32,843 nucleotides of DNA from Vulcanimicrobiota bacterium (GTDB lineage Bacteria > Pseudomonadota > Gammaproteobacteria > Xanthomonadales > Rhodanobacteraceae). Position 1 is the first letter of the stretch. Every line of letters starts with the position of its first letter. Below the pieces are notes generated by a model. The model was not told the DNA's origin. It was given only the letters and a program-made list of their open reading frames with translations, and ran no database searches. Where the stretch lies: positions 1 through 32,843 of the forward strand of contig CAJCJD010000116.1 of the NCBI GenBank assembly GCA_903970555.1, read 5' to 3'. Shown here one piece after another: positions 1 through 7,934 of this stretch. The translations under genes were made by a program, and so were the position numbers.

Positions 1-572
1 GGGCATTTGGATAGGGCTGCCTGAATCTTCTTCTGTGCAGCGGGAGGCATGTACTCATCGTCTCCCGCCAGATGCATGAGCAGCGGCCCTTCAATTCGGT
101 GAAGTTCGTCGACATATCGCTCCGTGCCGCCGCCGTAGTAGGACACGGCGGCGTCCACATGATGGCGAGCAGCCATAAGGTTGGTGAGTAGTCCACCCAG
201 GCAGAAGCCCATGACTCCGACCTTGTGTGTCGAGGACAGTGGGCGTGCCGCATCGACCGTCGATTGGACGTCGTTGACGGCTTTGCCGATATCAAGCTGA
301 TCGTAAATCTCAAATGCCTGCTTGGTTTCGGCCTCGATGTGATCCGATAGCTCAATGCCCGGCGCAACTCGCCAGTACAAGTCCGGGCACACCGTGACAA
401 ACCCTTCCTTCGCCATCTCACCTGCAATATGGCGGATGCCCGCGTTGACGCCAAAGGCCTCTTGAAGGAGCACCACGACCGGCCCTTCAATGGACTTGGG
501 GCGAGCCACATAGGCCGAGAACGTGCCATCTGGAACAGTTACCGCCAACGTCTTATCCATGGCTTTGTCCAT
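1..572 (-). CDS. Dienelactone hydrolase family protein (3' end outside window)
   Basis: An alpha/beta-hydrolase of the dienelactone hydrolase family; members open lactone rings or cleave esters with a Cys-Asp-His triad, usually in the cytoplasm. Reading the minus strand from ATG at 572 gives 190 residues before the window edge. The nucleophile elbow GFCLGG is at about 122-127 (Cys124), a QEAFG segment at 37-41 follows the first strands, and AGDDEYMP at 169-176 carries the likely acid Asp. The catalytic His and the C-terminus lie beyond base 1. A second in-frame ATG at 560 starts MDKTLAVTVPDG, which resembles usual family N-termini, so the start could be either; neither has a strong ribosome-binding site. 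It lies 41 bases after the XapX gene on the same strand and is probably co-transcribed with it. The family call is firm, the substrate unknown. Confidence 0.88.
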   Translation of the reverse strand, partial: MDKAMDKTLAVTVPDGTFSAYVARPKSIEGPVVVLLQEAFGVNAGIRHIAGEMAKEGFVTVCPDLYWRVAPGIELSDHIEAETKQAFEIYDQLDIGKAVNDVQSTVDAARPLSSTHKVGVMGFCLGGLLTNLMAARHHVDAAVSYYGGGTERYVDELHRIEGPLLMHLAGDDEYMPPAAQKKIQAALSKC

Positions 573-613
573 AGGTGATTGAACCGTCGTTATCTGCGCC
601 GCTTCACGATGAC

Positions 614-880
614 CTACCTCTCCCCACTGTGTGGCTTCAAATCGTTCACGCTCGGCAATTGTGCAAACGTGTGTGCACGTAGCTCTTTGGAACAGACAGC
701 CACGGTGACAGGCTGACCCTGCAGCAACTTCTTCACGATCGGCACGGCCTGCTCACCCAACAGGATCCCCACCAGCCCGACGAGCGCGACCATAGGTGGC
801 GCAGGTGATCTGACATCAAGCACGCCATAAATAAGCCCGACGAGAAGCCCCACGGCGAGCGAGATCAGATAGATCTTCAT
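614..880 (-). CDS. XapX domain (DUF1427) small membrane protein
   Basis: An 88-residue protein matching the XapX family: an N-terminal hydrophobic segment (about residues 4-20), then the characteristic VRSPAPPMVALVGLVGILLG block (24-43), which forms a second membrane helix. Family members are small inner-membrane proteins of unknown function, often found beside hydrolase or amidohydrolase genes. The C-terminal part (about 50-88) is less hydrophobic. The ATG at 880 follows an AGAGGG-type ribosome-binding site. The downstream dienelactone hydrolase gene on the same strand makes a two-gene unit likely. Recognised by its conserved proline-rich turn between two helices; no function can be assigned. 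Confidence 0.85.
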   Translation of the reverse strand: MKIYLISLAVGLLVGLIYGVLDVRSPAPPMVALVGLVGILLGEQAVPIVKKLLQGQPVTVAVCSKELRAHTFAQLPSVNDLKPHSGER

Positions 881-1196
881 TGGCTACCCTCTACCGATCC
901 GGTTCGAGCTTGCTGCGTCGCACAGTAGCTCCAGAGATCCACAAGCCTCGATCCCATCTTCGTTCCTCGGCATTCTCCGCACTGCATACGCACGCATCGC
1001 TTACCGGTTAACCGTCTTCTGCCGATTCGGGCTGAATGTCGAGCCAAAGTTTGGCGCCGGTCCATGCCGACGTATTGTTTGAACCACCGACGATTGGACA
1101 AAGGCGTTGCGGTTCTTAAAGTGACCTGTGCAGGTCGACTCGAGACGTTTGCCTTCGAGCACGGATGTCACGCTGCACTGTTGTCACCTGGCCGCG
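881..1196. other. Intergenic region between LysR gene and XapX gene
   Basis: About 316 bases separate the end of the LysR gene from the XapX start, both on the minus strand. The only reading frame here (minus strand, 877-1101) has an Arg/Cys-rich composition unlike any family I know and I do not call it. The region presumably holds the promoter of the XapX-hydrolase unit; I see no clear terminator or operator. Confidence 0.5.
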
Positions 1197-2090
1197 CTAG
1201 TTGAGAGCCGCGTTATGCCTCAGTCTCTCGACCAGCATCTCCAGGAAGAGTTTGACCTTGGCAGACATATGCCGCCCCTCTGGAATAAGCGCGTGGATCG
1301 GGAGTGGCGGACCTTCAAATTCGGAGAGGACCGGTTGCAGGCGCCCTTCGACGAGAGGCGACGCAATTTTGTAGACCATGATCTTGGTCAAACCCCATCC
1401 TGCCATGGTGGCGGCAACAGCTGCCTCATCGGTGCTGCACAGCAAGCGTGGACTCACCGTCACTGTCTGGCCTGGGTTGGTGAACGCCCAATCCTGAGGT
1501 CTCCAAACGTCATCAACAGCAATGACATTATGGCCAAGCAGGTCCGACGGCGTCTCGGGTACACCATGCGCCGCGAAATAAGACGGCGATCCACAGACGA
1601 TGCTTCGCACGGATCCAACGAGCATGGCTCGGTAGTCCGAGTCAGGCAGGTGGCCGATGCGCACCGCCACATCAATCTCCTCAGCGACTAAGTCAGTGAC
1701 GCGGTTCGTAAGGAGTGCATGCCCGACCACTCGTCGATGTTGCTGTAGAAAATCGAGGAGAATGGGAAGCACGTACAGCTGGCCAAAAAGCGCTGGCGCC
1801 GTAACGGTGAGTTTGCCGGACGGTGTTGAAAAGGCGGCAGCGGCAGCTGACTCCGAGGCTTCGATATCGGCAAGGATGCGCCTGCAATCTTGAAGGTAGC
1901 GCGCACCGGCCTCGGTAATTTTCAGCGCGCGCGTCGTGCGAACAAACAGGCGTGTGCCGATTTGTTCTTCCAGGTAAGTGATGGAACGCGTAACCGCCGA
2001 GGCACTCATAAAAAGGGTGCGAGCGGCCTCCGCCAAACTCTCGCATTCGGCGACCTTCACGAAGATCTTCATCGCACCATAGCGATCCAT
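1197..2090 (-). CDS. LysR-family transcriptional regulator
   Basis: A 297-residue LysR-type regulator. The N-terminal winged helix-turn-helix (about residues 1-60) has the pattern MDRYGAMKIFVKVAECESLA, then AARTLFMSASAVTRSITYLE and LFVRTT. The rest is a substrate-binding domain of the CrgA-like subgroup, with RIGHLPDSDYRAM and VCGSPSYFAAHG. The open frame extends 23 codons further upstream, but the ATG at 2090 is preferred because AGGGGAGG lies just before it and the family begins at this point. It is transcribed in the same direction as the XapX and hydrolase genes downstream, which it may control; LysR proteins also often repress themselves. The effector is unknown. Confidence 0.92.
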   Translation of the reverse strand: MDRYGAMKIFVKVAECESLAEAARTLFMSASAVTRSITYLEEQIGTRLFVRTTRALKITEAGARYLQDCRRILADIEASESAAAAAFSTPSGKLTVTAPALFGQLYVLPILLDFLQQHRRVVGHALLTNRVTDLVAEEIDVAVRIGHLPDSDYRAMLVGSVRSIVCGSPSYFAAHGVPETPSDLLGHNVIAVDDVWRPQDWAFTNPGQTVTVSPRLLCSTDEAAVAATMAGWGLTKIMVYKIASPLVEGRLQPVLSEFEGPPLPIHALIPEGRHMSAKVKLFLEMLVERLRHNAALN

Positions 2091-2574
2091 CGAGAGCCTC
2101 CCCTTTTCGCAATTATGCGTAGTCAGTCGTGGGTAACTTCTCGCGTTTGCGTTCAGCACGTAACCTATCTTGCATCAAGCTGACGGCGCGCCGAGCCGGC
2201 GACTCCTGCCTCCCGAAAAGGCTGATCACAGGGCCCTTTTCCACCAGGTGCCCCCGCAACACTTCGCAGTCCTGCCCACCGTCTTTGAAAGCCTGTGACA
2301 AGTCCATCCTTGCACAAGATGATGCGGTGCGTTGCCAAATTTGGTCATTCTCTGAATGGCCAAATTGAGGCAAGATTTTCTTCCCAATCCTCAAGCCCCG
2401 CACTAACGCTCAGTGAGGATTGGCATACGGCTTGGCAGGTGTATGGCCGAGGCGAAGTTCGCCCACCTCGCCAGCGTCTGCAACGGAAAAGCAGTCCACG
2501 CTAATTACCGCCCAGAATCGGCTGCTCTCGAACCATCAGGGACACTTAGCCTCTAGCAACGATGGGGGTGTGTC
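2091..2574. other. Divergent intergenic region, LysR / AraC
   Basis: 484 bases between two divergent regulator genes, so promoters for both should lie here. Several short open frames cross it but none resembles a protein family or has a convincing ribosome-binding site. The notable element is the long hairpin at 2332-2373, listed separately. Confidence 0.6.
2332..2373. repeat. 42-base hairpin-forming inverted repeat
   Basis: Directly visible: AATTTGGTCATTC (2338-2350), a TCT loop, and GAATGGCCAAATT (2354-2366), which pair over 13 positions with one mismatch that would be a G-U pair in RNA. An outer TTGCC (2332-2336) pairs with GGCAA (2369-2373) across a small bulge. The left arm also contains the palindrome CCAAATTTGG (2335-2344). 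It sits about 200 bases upstream of the AraC gene and 240 upstream of LysR. It could be an operator for either regulator or a folded leader RNA. A terminator is less likely since no gene ends nearby. Confidence 0.6.
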
Positions 2575-3543
2575 ATGTGTGCGGATGAAATCACCCACCT
2601 GAGTTTGATGTTTCAATGCAACCGTGGACAGAGCGTTCTACGCTCAGGTGTTTCGATCCCTTCACGGCATTGCGTCATCAATCACGATCGCATCGATTCG
2701 AGCAACGAGGTCGTCTGTGGATCGTTTCCACACCGGTCGATGTTCACCGTGGTCGTCTATCTCGCCAACTACCTTGGGCACGATATGTGGTGCGGCACGC
2801 AGCGTGTCGCCCTTCCGTTTCAGTCCGAAGGCATGATCGGCATTTACGACCGATCGCACTGCTGGAACAGCATCGTTCGGCGGACGCTCAACTGCGTACA
2901 GTTTCATTTCCCGAAGTCCCTTGTTGAGAACCTCGCCGGTGACACGGAAGGGCAAAGCTTGGAACTGCTAGAGGGTATGCCCGCGCGGCTATCGCTGTCC
3001 GACCCTATCCTGAAGTATCTCGCTCTCGCCAGTCTCCCGCTGCTGGACTCGCCTGCTCAACCTGCCGTCTCATACGCCGAGCAGGTCATGGATGCGGTCG
3101 TGACCCACGTGGCCCGCAACTATTGCCATGTAAGAACGAAGTCGACTTTTGATCGTGATCGACTAGCGCCTTGGCAAATACGCAAGGTCAACACGATTGT
3201 GTCCGCAAAGATTGAGGGCAGGCTCTCCGTGGACGACTTGGCGTGCGCATGCGCGCTCTCCCCCAGTCATTTTTCTTTCCTGTTCAAAAACACCACAGGA
3301 TGCACGCCTCATCAGTGGCTGCTGAATCGTCGTATAGATCTGGCGAAGGGGCTTCTGCGTAACACGGATGAGTCACTGGCATCCATCGCATCGGCCGCTG
3401 GATTCTCGGATCAGAGCCACTTCACTCGCGTTTTTTCGCGCCGCGTCAAGGCAAGCCCATCGGCCTGGCGTCGCGCGGAATTTGCGCGCTATGTGGACGG
3501 TCCCTTTGACGACACCGATTGGGCGGTAGCCGCTCACGGTTAG
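2575..3543 (+). CDS. AraC-family transcriptional regulator
   Basis: A 322-residue regulator with an AraC-type double helix-turn-helix at the C-terminus (about 205-305). Signatures include LSVDDLACACALSPSHFSFL, the linker helix, and SIASAAGFSDQSHFTRVFSR followed by SPSAWRR. The N-terminal 200 residues are a ligand-sensing region that I cannot assign to a named effector family. The ATG at 2575 follows a G-rich stretch (GGGGG). It is the first plus-strand gene before a hydrolase cluster starting 296 bases downstream, so it is a candidate activator of that cluster; that is inference from position. Confidence 0.9.
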   Translation: MCADEITHLSLMFQCNRGQSVLRSGVSIPSRHCVINHDRIDSSNEVVCGSFPHRSMFTVVVYLANYLGHDMWCGTQRVALPFQSEGMIGIYDRSHCWNSIVRRTLNCVQFHFPKSLVENLAGDTEGQSLELLEGMPARLSLSDPILKYLALASLPLLDSPAQPAVSYAEQVMDAVVTHVARNYCHVRTKSTFDRDRLAPWQIRKVNTIVSAKIEGRLSVDDLACACALSPSHFSFLFKNTTGCTPHQWLLNRRIDLAKGLLRNTDESLASIASAAGFSDQSHFTRVFSRRVKASPSAWRRAEFARYVDGPFDDTDWAVAAHG

Positions 3544-3839
3544 ACCAACGGCGGCAAGCTATTCAGGCTTTTCTGCAAATGGCCGTTGTTTATCCAATCT
3601 ATGCAAGCGAACGAACCGTAAGGTGCATTCAAAGCCTGTGGGAAGGCCGCGAGCAACATGATCACCCTGGCAGATAGCCACTGCCTCAAGTCGAAAGTTC
3701 CGTGCGTGGCATGGGAGCACTACTCGCGAATCGCCCGATATAGCGTCAGGCGCAAGAGCTGTTCGCCCACATATGCCCAGGCGTCCCTTCAATGATTCCC
3801 CCCTATCGGCAGCTATAGCTCTTCAAGAGGTACTTGCCC

Positions 3840-4802
3840 ATGAAATCCAACGTCATGTTAGCCACGCGGCGCAACTTCGTCGTCGGCGGCATCGTTGCCG
3901 CTGCCGCCGCCACGCTACCGACCACCGGGAACACTGCGACGGGAGCGAACACTGTGAGCGGTCACGCAAACTCTCCGGCTAAGCGCACGGTCATTACAAA
4001 AGACGGTACCCGCATCTTTTACAAAGACTGGGGCACAGGTCGACCCGTGGTGTTCTCCCATGGATGGCCACTGATGGGGGACGCGTGGGATAACCAAATG
4101 TTCCTCATGGCTTCCCATGGCTTTCGCGGTGTCGCTCACGACCGACGTGGCCATGGGCGATCTGATCAGCCTTGGGAAGGAAACGACCTGAGTACCTACG
4201 CTGACGACCTGGCAGAACTGGTCGAGACGCTGGATTTGAAGGACATCATTCTTGTCGGCCACTCCACAGGCGGTGGTGAGGTGACTCGATACGTCGGCCG
4301 CCATGGCACCAAACGTGTGTCGAAAGTCGTTCTCATTGCTGCCATCCCTCCGTTGATGCTAAAGACACCTGCCAATCCTGGTGGCCTTCCGATCAGCGTG
4401 TTCGACGACATTCGCGCGGGCGTGATGAACGATCGCTCGCAGTACTACAAGGATCTAAGTGCACCGTTCTATGGTGCCAATCGCGTGGGATCAAAAGTTT
4501 CACAGGGTGTTCGCGATAGCTTCTGGCTCTGGTCTATGCAAGCGGGCCTGAAAGGCTCCTACGACTGCATCAAGGCGTTCTCGGAGACGGATCTCACCGA
4601 AGATCTCAAAAAGATCGACGTGCCAACCCTCATCATCCACGGCGATGACGATCAGATTGTCCCCATCGCTGACTCGGCGATGCTCTCCTCCAAGATCGTG
4701 AAGAACGCGACGCTCAAGGTCTACCAGGGCGCGCCACATGGGCTCTTCGCTACGCACGGCGAGCGACTCAACAAGGATCTTCTTGACTTCGCGAACGCGT
4801 AA
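3840..4802 (+). CDS. Tat-exported alpha/beta hydrolase, non-heme chloroperoxidase/arylesterase type
   Basis: A 320-residue serine hydrolase of the cofactor-free haloperoxidase/arylesterase group; such enzymes hydrolyse esters and can catalyse perhydrolysis. The N-terminus carries a twin-arginine signal ([10 protein letters not shown] then an Ala-rich stretch, residues 8-26), so export of a folded enzyme to the periplasm is expected. HGW (about 74-76) forms the oxyanion loop, GHSTGGGE gives nucleophile Ser142, GDDDQIVP gives Asp271, and APHGLF gives His300. The open frame begins two codons earlier with TTG, but ATG at 3840 sits 9 bases after AAGAGG and is preferred. It is first in a run of four hydrolase genes. 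The natural substrate is unknown. Confidence 0.9.
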   Translation: MKSNVMLATRRNFVVGGIVAAAAATLPTTGNTATGANTVSGHANSPAKRTVITKDGTRIFYKDWGTGRPVVFSHGWPLMGDAWDNQMFLMASHGFRGVAHDRRGHGRSDQPWEGNDLSTYADDLAELVETLDLKDIILVGHSTGGGEVTRYVGRHGTKRVSKVVLIAAIPPLMLKTPANPGGLPISVFDDIRAGVMNDRSQYYKDLSAPFYGANRVGSKVSQGVRDSFWLWSMQAGLKGSYDCIKAFSETDLTEDLKKIDVPTLIIHGDDDQIVPIADSAMLSSKIVKNATLKVYQGAPHGLFATHGERLNKDLLDFANA

Positions 4803-4857
4803 GCGCCGCTGCGAATCCGCACGCTAACGAATAGACCGGTAGCTCAGGAGACGTTCG

Positions 4858-5757
4858 ATGAACAGCGAAAAATCCAGTGAGACGCGGGAAATCCCCGTGA
4901 CGCATCACCGCATCGAGAAGATCGACGGCATCAATATCTTCTATCGAGAGGCTGGCTCAAAAGACAAACCGAGTGTGCTACTGCTTCACGGCTTTCCAAC
5001 CTCCTCGCATATGTTCCGTAACCTCATTCCTGCGCTCGCAGACGACTACTACGTCGTTGCACCGGACTATCCCGGCTACGGCCAAAGCGACATGCCGGAC
5101 CGTAAGTCGTTTACCTACTCGTTCGATCGATACGGGGAACTGGTCGATCATTTGCTTGAGAAACTGGGCATCAAACGCTACGCCATGTACGTCATGGACT
5201 ATGGCGCGCCCGTTGGTTGGCGTCTCGCGCTGAAGCATCCCGATCGGGTCACTGCGCTGATTGTGCAGAACGGCAACGCCTACGACGAGGGACTCAAGGA
5301 GTTTTGGGATCCCATCAAGAAATATTGGGCGGAACGGACCGATGAGAACGCCAAGGCACTATTGAAGCTATTCACGCTCGAAACCACCAAATTCCAGTAC
5401 ACAGACGGTGTCGATGACGTGACCCGCATATCGCCGGATAACTGGGTCCACGACCAAGCCTTGCTCGATCGGCCCGGCAACGCCGATATCCAGCTCGACA
5501 TGATGTACGACTACCGCACGAATCTGCCTCTCTATCCGAAGGTTCAGGAGTACTTCCGAAAACATCAACCACCGACTCTCATTGTCTGGGGAGAGCGCGA
5601 CTTCATTTTCCCGGCCGATGGTGCTCACCCTTACAAGAAGGATCTCAAGGAGCTGGAGTTCCATTTGATTCCCACGGGTCACTTTGCCCTCGAAGACAAG
5701 GCGGACGTCGTCGTTCCACTCATACGAGACTTTCTGAGCAGACGAGTCAAGAAATAG
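4858..5757 (+). CDS. Alpha/beta hydrolase with Asp nucleophile (haloalkane dehalogenase/epoxide hydrolase-like)
   Basis: A 299-residue alpha/beta hydrolase with no signal peptide. HGFPTS (44-49) is the oxyanion loop. The nucleophile elbow reads VMDYGAPVG, placing Asp114 where serine hydrolases have Ser, as in haloalkane dehalogenases and epoxide hydrolases. WGERDFIF supplies acid Asp248 and PTGHFALE supplies His275. Family knowledge says an Asp nucleophile forms an alkyl-enzyme ester from halides or epoxides, but many proteins with this MDYGAP elbow lack a tested substrate. AGGAG lies 7 bases before the ATG. It begins 55 bases after the preceding hydrolase and 48 bases before the next gene, consistent with one operon. 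Confidence 0.88.
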   Translation: MNSEKSSETREIPVTHHRIEKIDGINIFYREAGSKDKPSVLLLHGFPTSSHMFRNLIPALADDYYVVAPDYPGYGQSDMPDRKSFTYSFDRYGELVDHLLEKLGIKRYAMYVMDYGAPVGWRLALKHPDRVTALIVQNGNAYDEGLKEFWDPIKKYWAERTDENAKALLKLFTLETTKFQYTDGVDDVTRISPDNWVHDQALLDRPGNADIQLDMMYDYRTNLPLYPKVQEYFRKHQPPTLIVWGERDFIFPADGAHPYKKDLKELEFHLIPTGHFALEDKADVVVPLIRDFLSRRVKK

Positions 5758-5805
5758 AAGTCCCAACGCAAAGCTACCTGTGATCAATCACGCAGGAGAA
5801 CGACC

Positions 5806-6765
5806 ATGTTGATGACGATCCGCAGGCAAAAAGTGATGTCAGGGCTTTCGACGGTTGGGTCAGCTCTGTTGCTTATCCTTCCATCTACAACGGCAATCGC
5901 ACAGGTGCCGGCAATAAGTCCTGTCACCACGATCAATGAGGCGGCCGCGAAGCCAGACATCGTGCTGACTCCCTTGCGGGGAAATCTCACCATGGTGTCG
6001 GGCTCCGGTGGAAACATCACGGTGCTTACCGGTTCCGACGGAAAGTTTATGGTCGATGGCGGGATCTCACTGTCGAAGTCCAGCATCGAGGGCGCCTTGG
6101 CCAAGATCAGCAACGCGCCGCTGAAGTATCTTGTCGACACGCATTATCACTGGGACCACACGGACGGGAACCCATGGCTCCACGAAGCGGGCGCCACCAT
6201 CGTTGCGACCACCAATACCGTCAAGCATCTCTCGACAGATACGCGAGTCGATGACTGGAAGTACACGTTCAAGCAGATGGCACCCGACGGTATGCCGACC
6301 GTCGTGATCAATTCGCCAAAGACCTACCACTTTGACGGCGAAACCATCGTACTCACACCGGTCGCCCCTGCACACACGGACAGCGACCTGTACGTTTACT
6401 TCAAGAAGGCGGACGTTGTTGTGCTGGGCGATCTCTTCTGGAACGGCGTCTACCCTTTCATCGACAACGAGCAAGGCGGCGGCATCGACGGGATGATCAA
6501 AGTCGATAATGAGATTCTTGCCGTCATCACGGACAAGACGGTTGTCGTTCCCGGCCACGGGCCTGTAGGAACTCGAAAAGATCTGGTTGCCTTCCGCGAC
6601 ATGCTGGTCGGCATCCGCAACAACGTCGCTGCGCTCAAGAAGCAAGGCAAATCGTTGGCCGATGTGGTCGCGGCAAAACCCACCGCTGCGTTCGACGCGA
6701 CGTTTGGAAAGTTCGTCATCGGTCCGGACTTCTTCACAAAGATCGTCTATGACGGTCTCAAGTAA
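5806..6765 (+). CDS. Exported MBL-fold metallo-hydrolase
   Basis: A 319-residue metallo-beta-lactamase-fold enzyme. The N-terminus has basic residues and a hydrophobic stretch (about 12-32, ending TAIAQ), a probable Sec signal peptide. The zinc motif THYHWDHTDGN gives His113, His115, Asp117 and His118; APAHTDSDLYVYF, a GDLFWNG segment and VVPGHGPVG supply the remaining metal ligands expected of the fold. The superfamily covers beta-lactamases, lactonases and other hydrolases, so the reaction cannot be named. AGGAG sits 7 bases before the ATG. Its place between alpha/beta hydrolases suggests the cluster attacks one type of ester or lactone compound outside the cytoplasm. Confidence 0.9.
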   Translation: MLMTIRRQKVMSGLSTVGSALLLILPSTTAIAQVPAISPVTTINEAAAKPDIVLTPLRGNLTMVSGSGGNITVLTGSDGKFMVDGGISLSKSSIEGALAKISNAPLKYLVDTHYHWDHTDGNPWLHEAGATIVATTNTVKHLSTDTRVDDWKYTFKQMAPDGMPTVVINSPKTYHFDGETIVLTPVAPAHTDSDLYVYFKKADVVVLGDLFWNGVYPFIDNEQGGGIDGMIKVDNEILAVITDKTVVVPGHGPVGTRKDLVAFRDMLVGIRNNVAALKKQGKSLADVVAAKPTAAFDATFGKFVIGPDFFTKIVYDGLK

Positions 6766-6785
6766 GCGCAGCAACGCACGACGCG

Positions 6786-6827
6786 TTGATGGGGCCCCAT
6801 CAAATGGCCTTCAGACGCACCGTCTGA
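6786..6827. promoter_or_regulatory. 18-bp perfect palindrome followed by a hairpin
   Basis: TTGATGGGGCCCCATCAA (6786-6803) is a perfect 18-bp palindrome. Eight bases later TCAGACG-CAC-CGTCTGA (6811-6827) forms a 7-bp stem. Both lie in the 118-base gap between the MBL-fold gene and the next hydrolase. No T-run follows, so a simple intrinsic terminator is not supported. An operator for an internal promoter or an mRNA-stabilising/processing structure would fit. Confidence 0.55.
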
Positions 6828-6883
6828 CGTGATGTCTTCGGCGGTAAGCGAGGCCAACATTCATCTGATCGAGGTTCGCAGAT

Positions 6884-7693
6884 ATGAAAGCTCTTCTAGC
6901 TGCCATAGGCGCTGCGGGGATCGTGCTTGGCATAGGGACAGCGAGCGTTCGGGCTGCCACGCCCGTCAGCTCCAGCGCGGCCGACGTGACCGTGGTTCTC
7001 GTGCATGGGGCATTCGCCGACTCCTCCAGTTGGGATGGTGTGGTGAAATTGCTTCTGCGAGATCACGTCAAGGTGGTCGCTGTTGCCGTGCCGTTGCGGA
7101 GCTTGGCAATCGACGCCACAAGTGTCACTGATCTTCTCAAGAGCATTCCCGGCGACGTCGTTTTGGTCGGGCACTCCTATGGTGGCCAAGTCATCACCGC
7201 CGCCGGCTCGGGGAATCTCCACGTCAAAGGCCTGGTCTACGTCGACGGGTTGGCGCCCGATACGGGAGAGAGCGCGGCAGATATCAGCGACCATTTTCCG
7301 GGTGCCACGCTGGGCCCGGCTCTCGCCCCGCCGGTAAGTCTCAGTGACGGCGGCAAAGACCTCTATATCAAGCAGGATCGCCTGCCGGACCAGTTTGCTG
7401 CGGACGTGCCGTTGGAGAAGGCACAGGCTATGGCGGTTTCACAGAGGCCGGTCACCGATGCAGCGCTACACGACAAGCTGCAGGGGACGCCTGCTTGGAA
7501 GTCAGCGCCATCTTGGTTCATTTATGGAAGTCTGGATAAGAACATCGTCCCCAGGGCCCAAGACTTCATGGCCAAACGCGCCAGATCGCGCAGCACAGTC
7601 GTCGTTCCGGGAGGATCCCACGTAGTGATGATCTCCCATCCGGATGCGGTCACGAAGGTCATTGAAGACGCAGTCCATGCGGCGCACCCCTAA
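6884..7693 (+). CDS. Exported alpha/beta hydrolase
   Basis: A 269-residue alpha/beta hydrolase with a clear signal peptide (residues 1-24, ending SVRAA). Motifs: VLVHGAFADSSSW (38-50, oxyanion loop), GHSYGG with nucleophile Ser98, YGSLDKNIVP with acid Asp218, and GGSHVVMISHP with His246. This pattern is common in proteobacterial hydrolases annotated only as alpha/beta hydrolase and related to plant-type esterases. GAGG lies 9 bases before the ATG. It is the fourth hydrolase in the plus-strand run; the 118-base gap before it contains inverted repeats, so it may have its own promoter. Substrate unknown. Confidence 0.88.
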   Translation: MKALLAAIGAAGIVLGIGTASVRAATPVSSSAADVTVVLVHGAFADSSSWDGVVKLLLRDHVKVVAVAVPLRSLAIDATSVTDLLKSIPGDVVLVGHSYGGQVITAAGSGNLHVKGLVYVDGLAPDTGESAADISDHFPGATLGPALAPPVSLSDGGKDLYIKQDRLPDQFAADVPLEKAQAMAVSQRPVTDAALHDKLQGTPAWKSAPSWFIYGSLDKNIVPRAQDFMAKRARSRSTVVVPGGSHVVMISHPDAVTKVIEDAVHAAHP

Positions 7694-7934
7694 GGTTTGC
7701 GGGCTTGCAGCGAGAGCCGAGCCGACCCTTTTCCTTTCTTGCAACGAGAAAGTTGATGGTCGAAACAGCTGTCATCGCTGAGACTTAGAAGTGGCCTCAT
7801 TGTCGCACGGCGCCATAGTTGGCTTTGCTGGAGAGCGGACTGCCGGCATGATTCAGACGAGAAAGCAGCCATACGAGAGGTTGGATCAACTCAATCGTGA
7901 GCTGGTCAGACTGAAGGAAACCATCACTGGATAA

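Noticed and set aside
877-1101. Minus-strand frame of 74 codons overlapping the XapX start by four bases
   Set aside because: Arg- and Cys-rich sequence with no family likeness; the ATGA overlap appears to be chance.
1128-1691. Plus-strand 187-codon frame
   Set aside because: Antisense to the well-supported LysR gene and without protein-like features.
3545-3588. CAACGGC...GCCGTTG inverted repeat after the AraC stop
   Set aside because: The 29-base loop makes a terminator or functional hairpin doubtful.
7734-7752. CTTTCT-N7-AGAAAG between convergent genes as a terminator
   Set aside because: Only six AT-rich pairs and no T-run; not distinguishable from chance.
7791-7934. Short plus-strand frame from GTG ending in MIQTRKQPYERLDQLNRELV...
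   Set aside because: The charged, helix-like tail is suggestive, but there is no ribosome-binding site and no recognised family; too weak to annotate.
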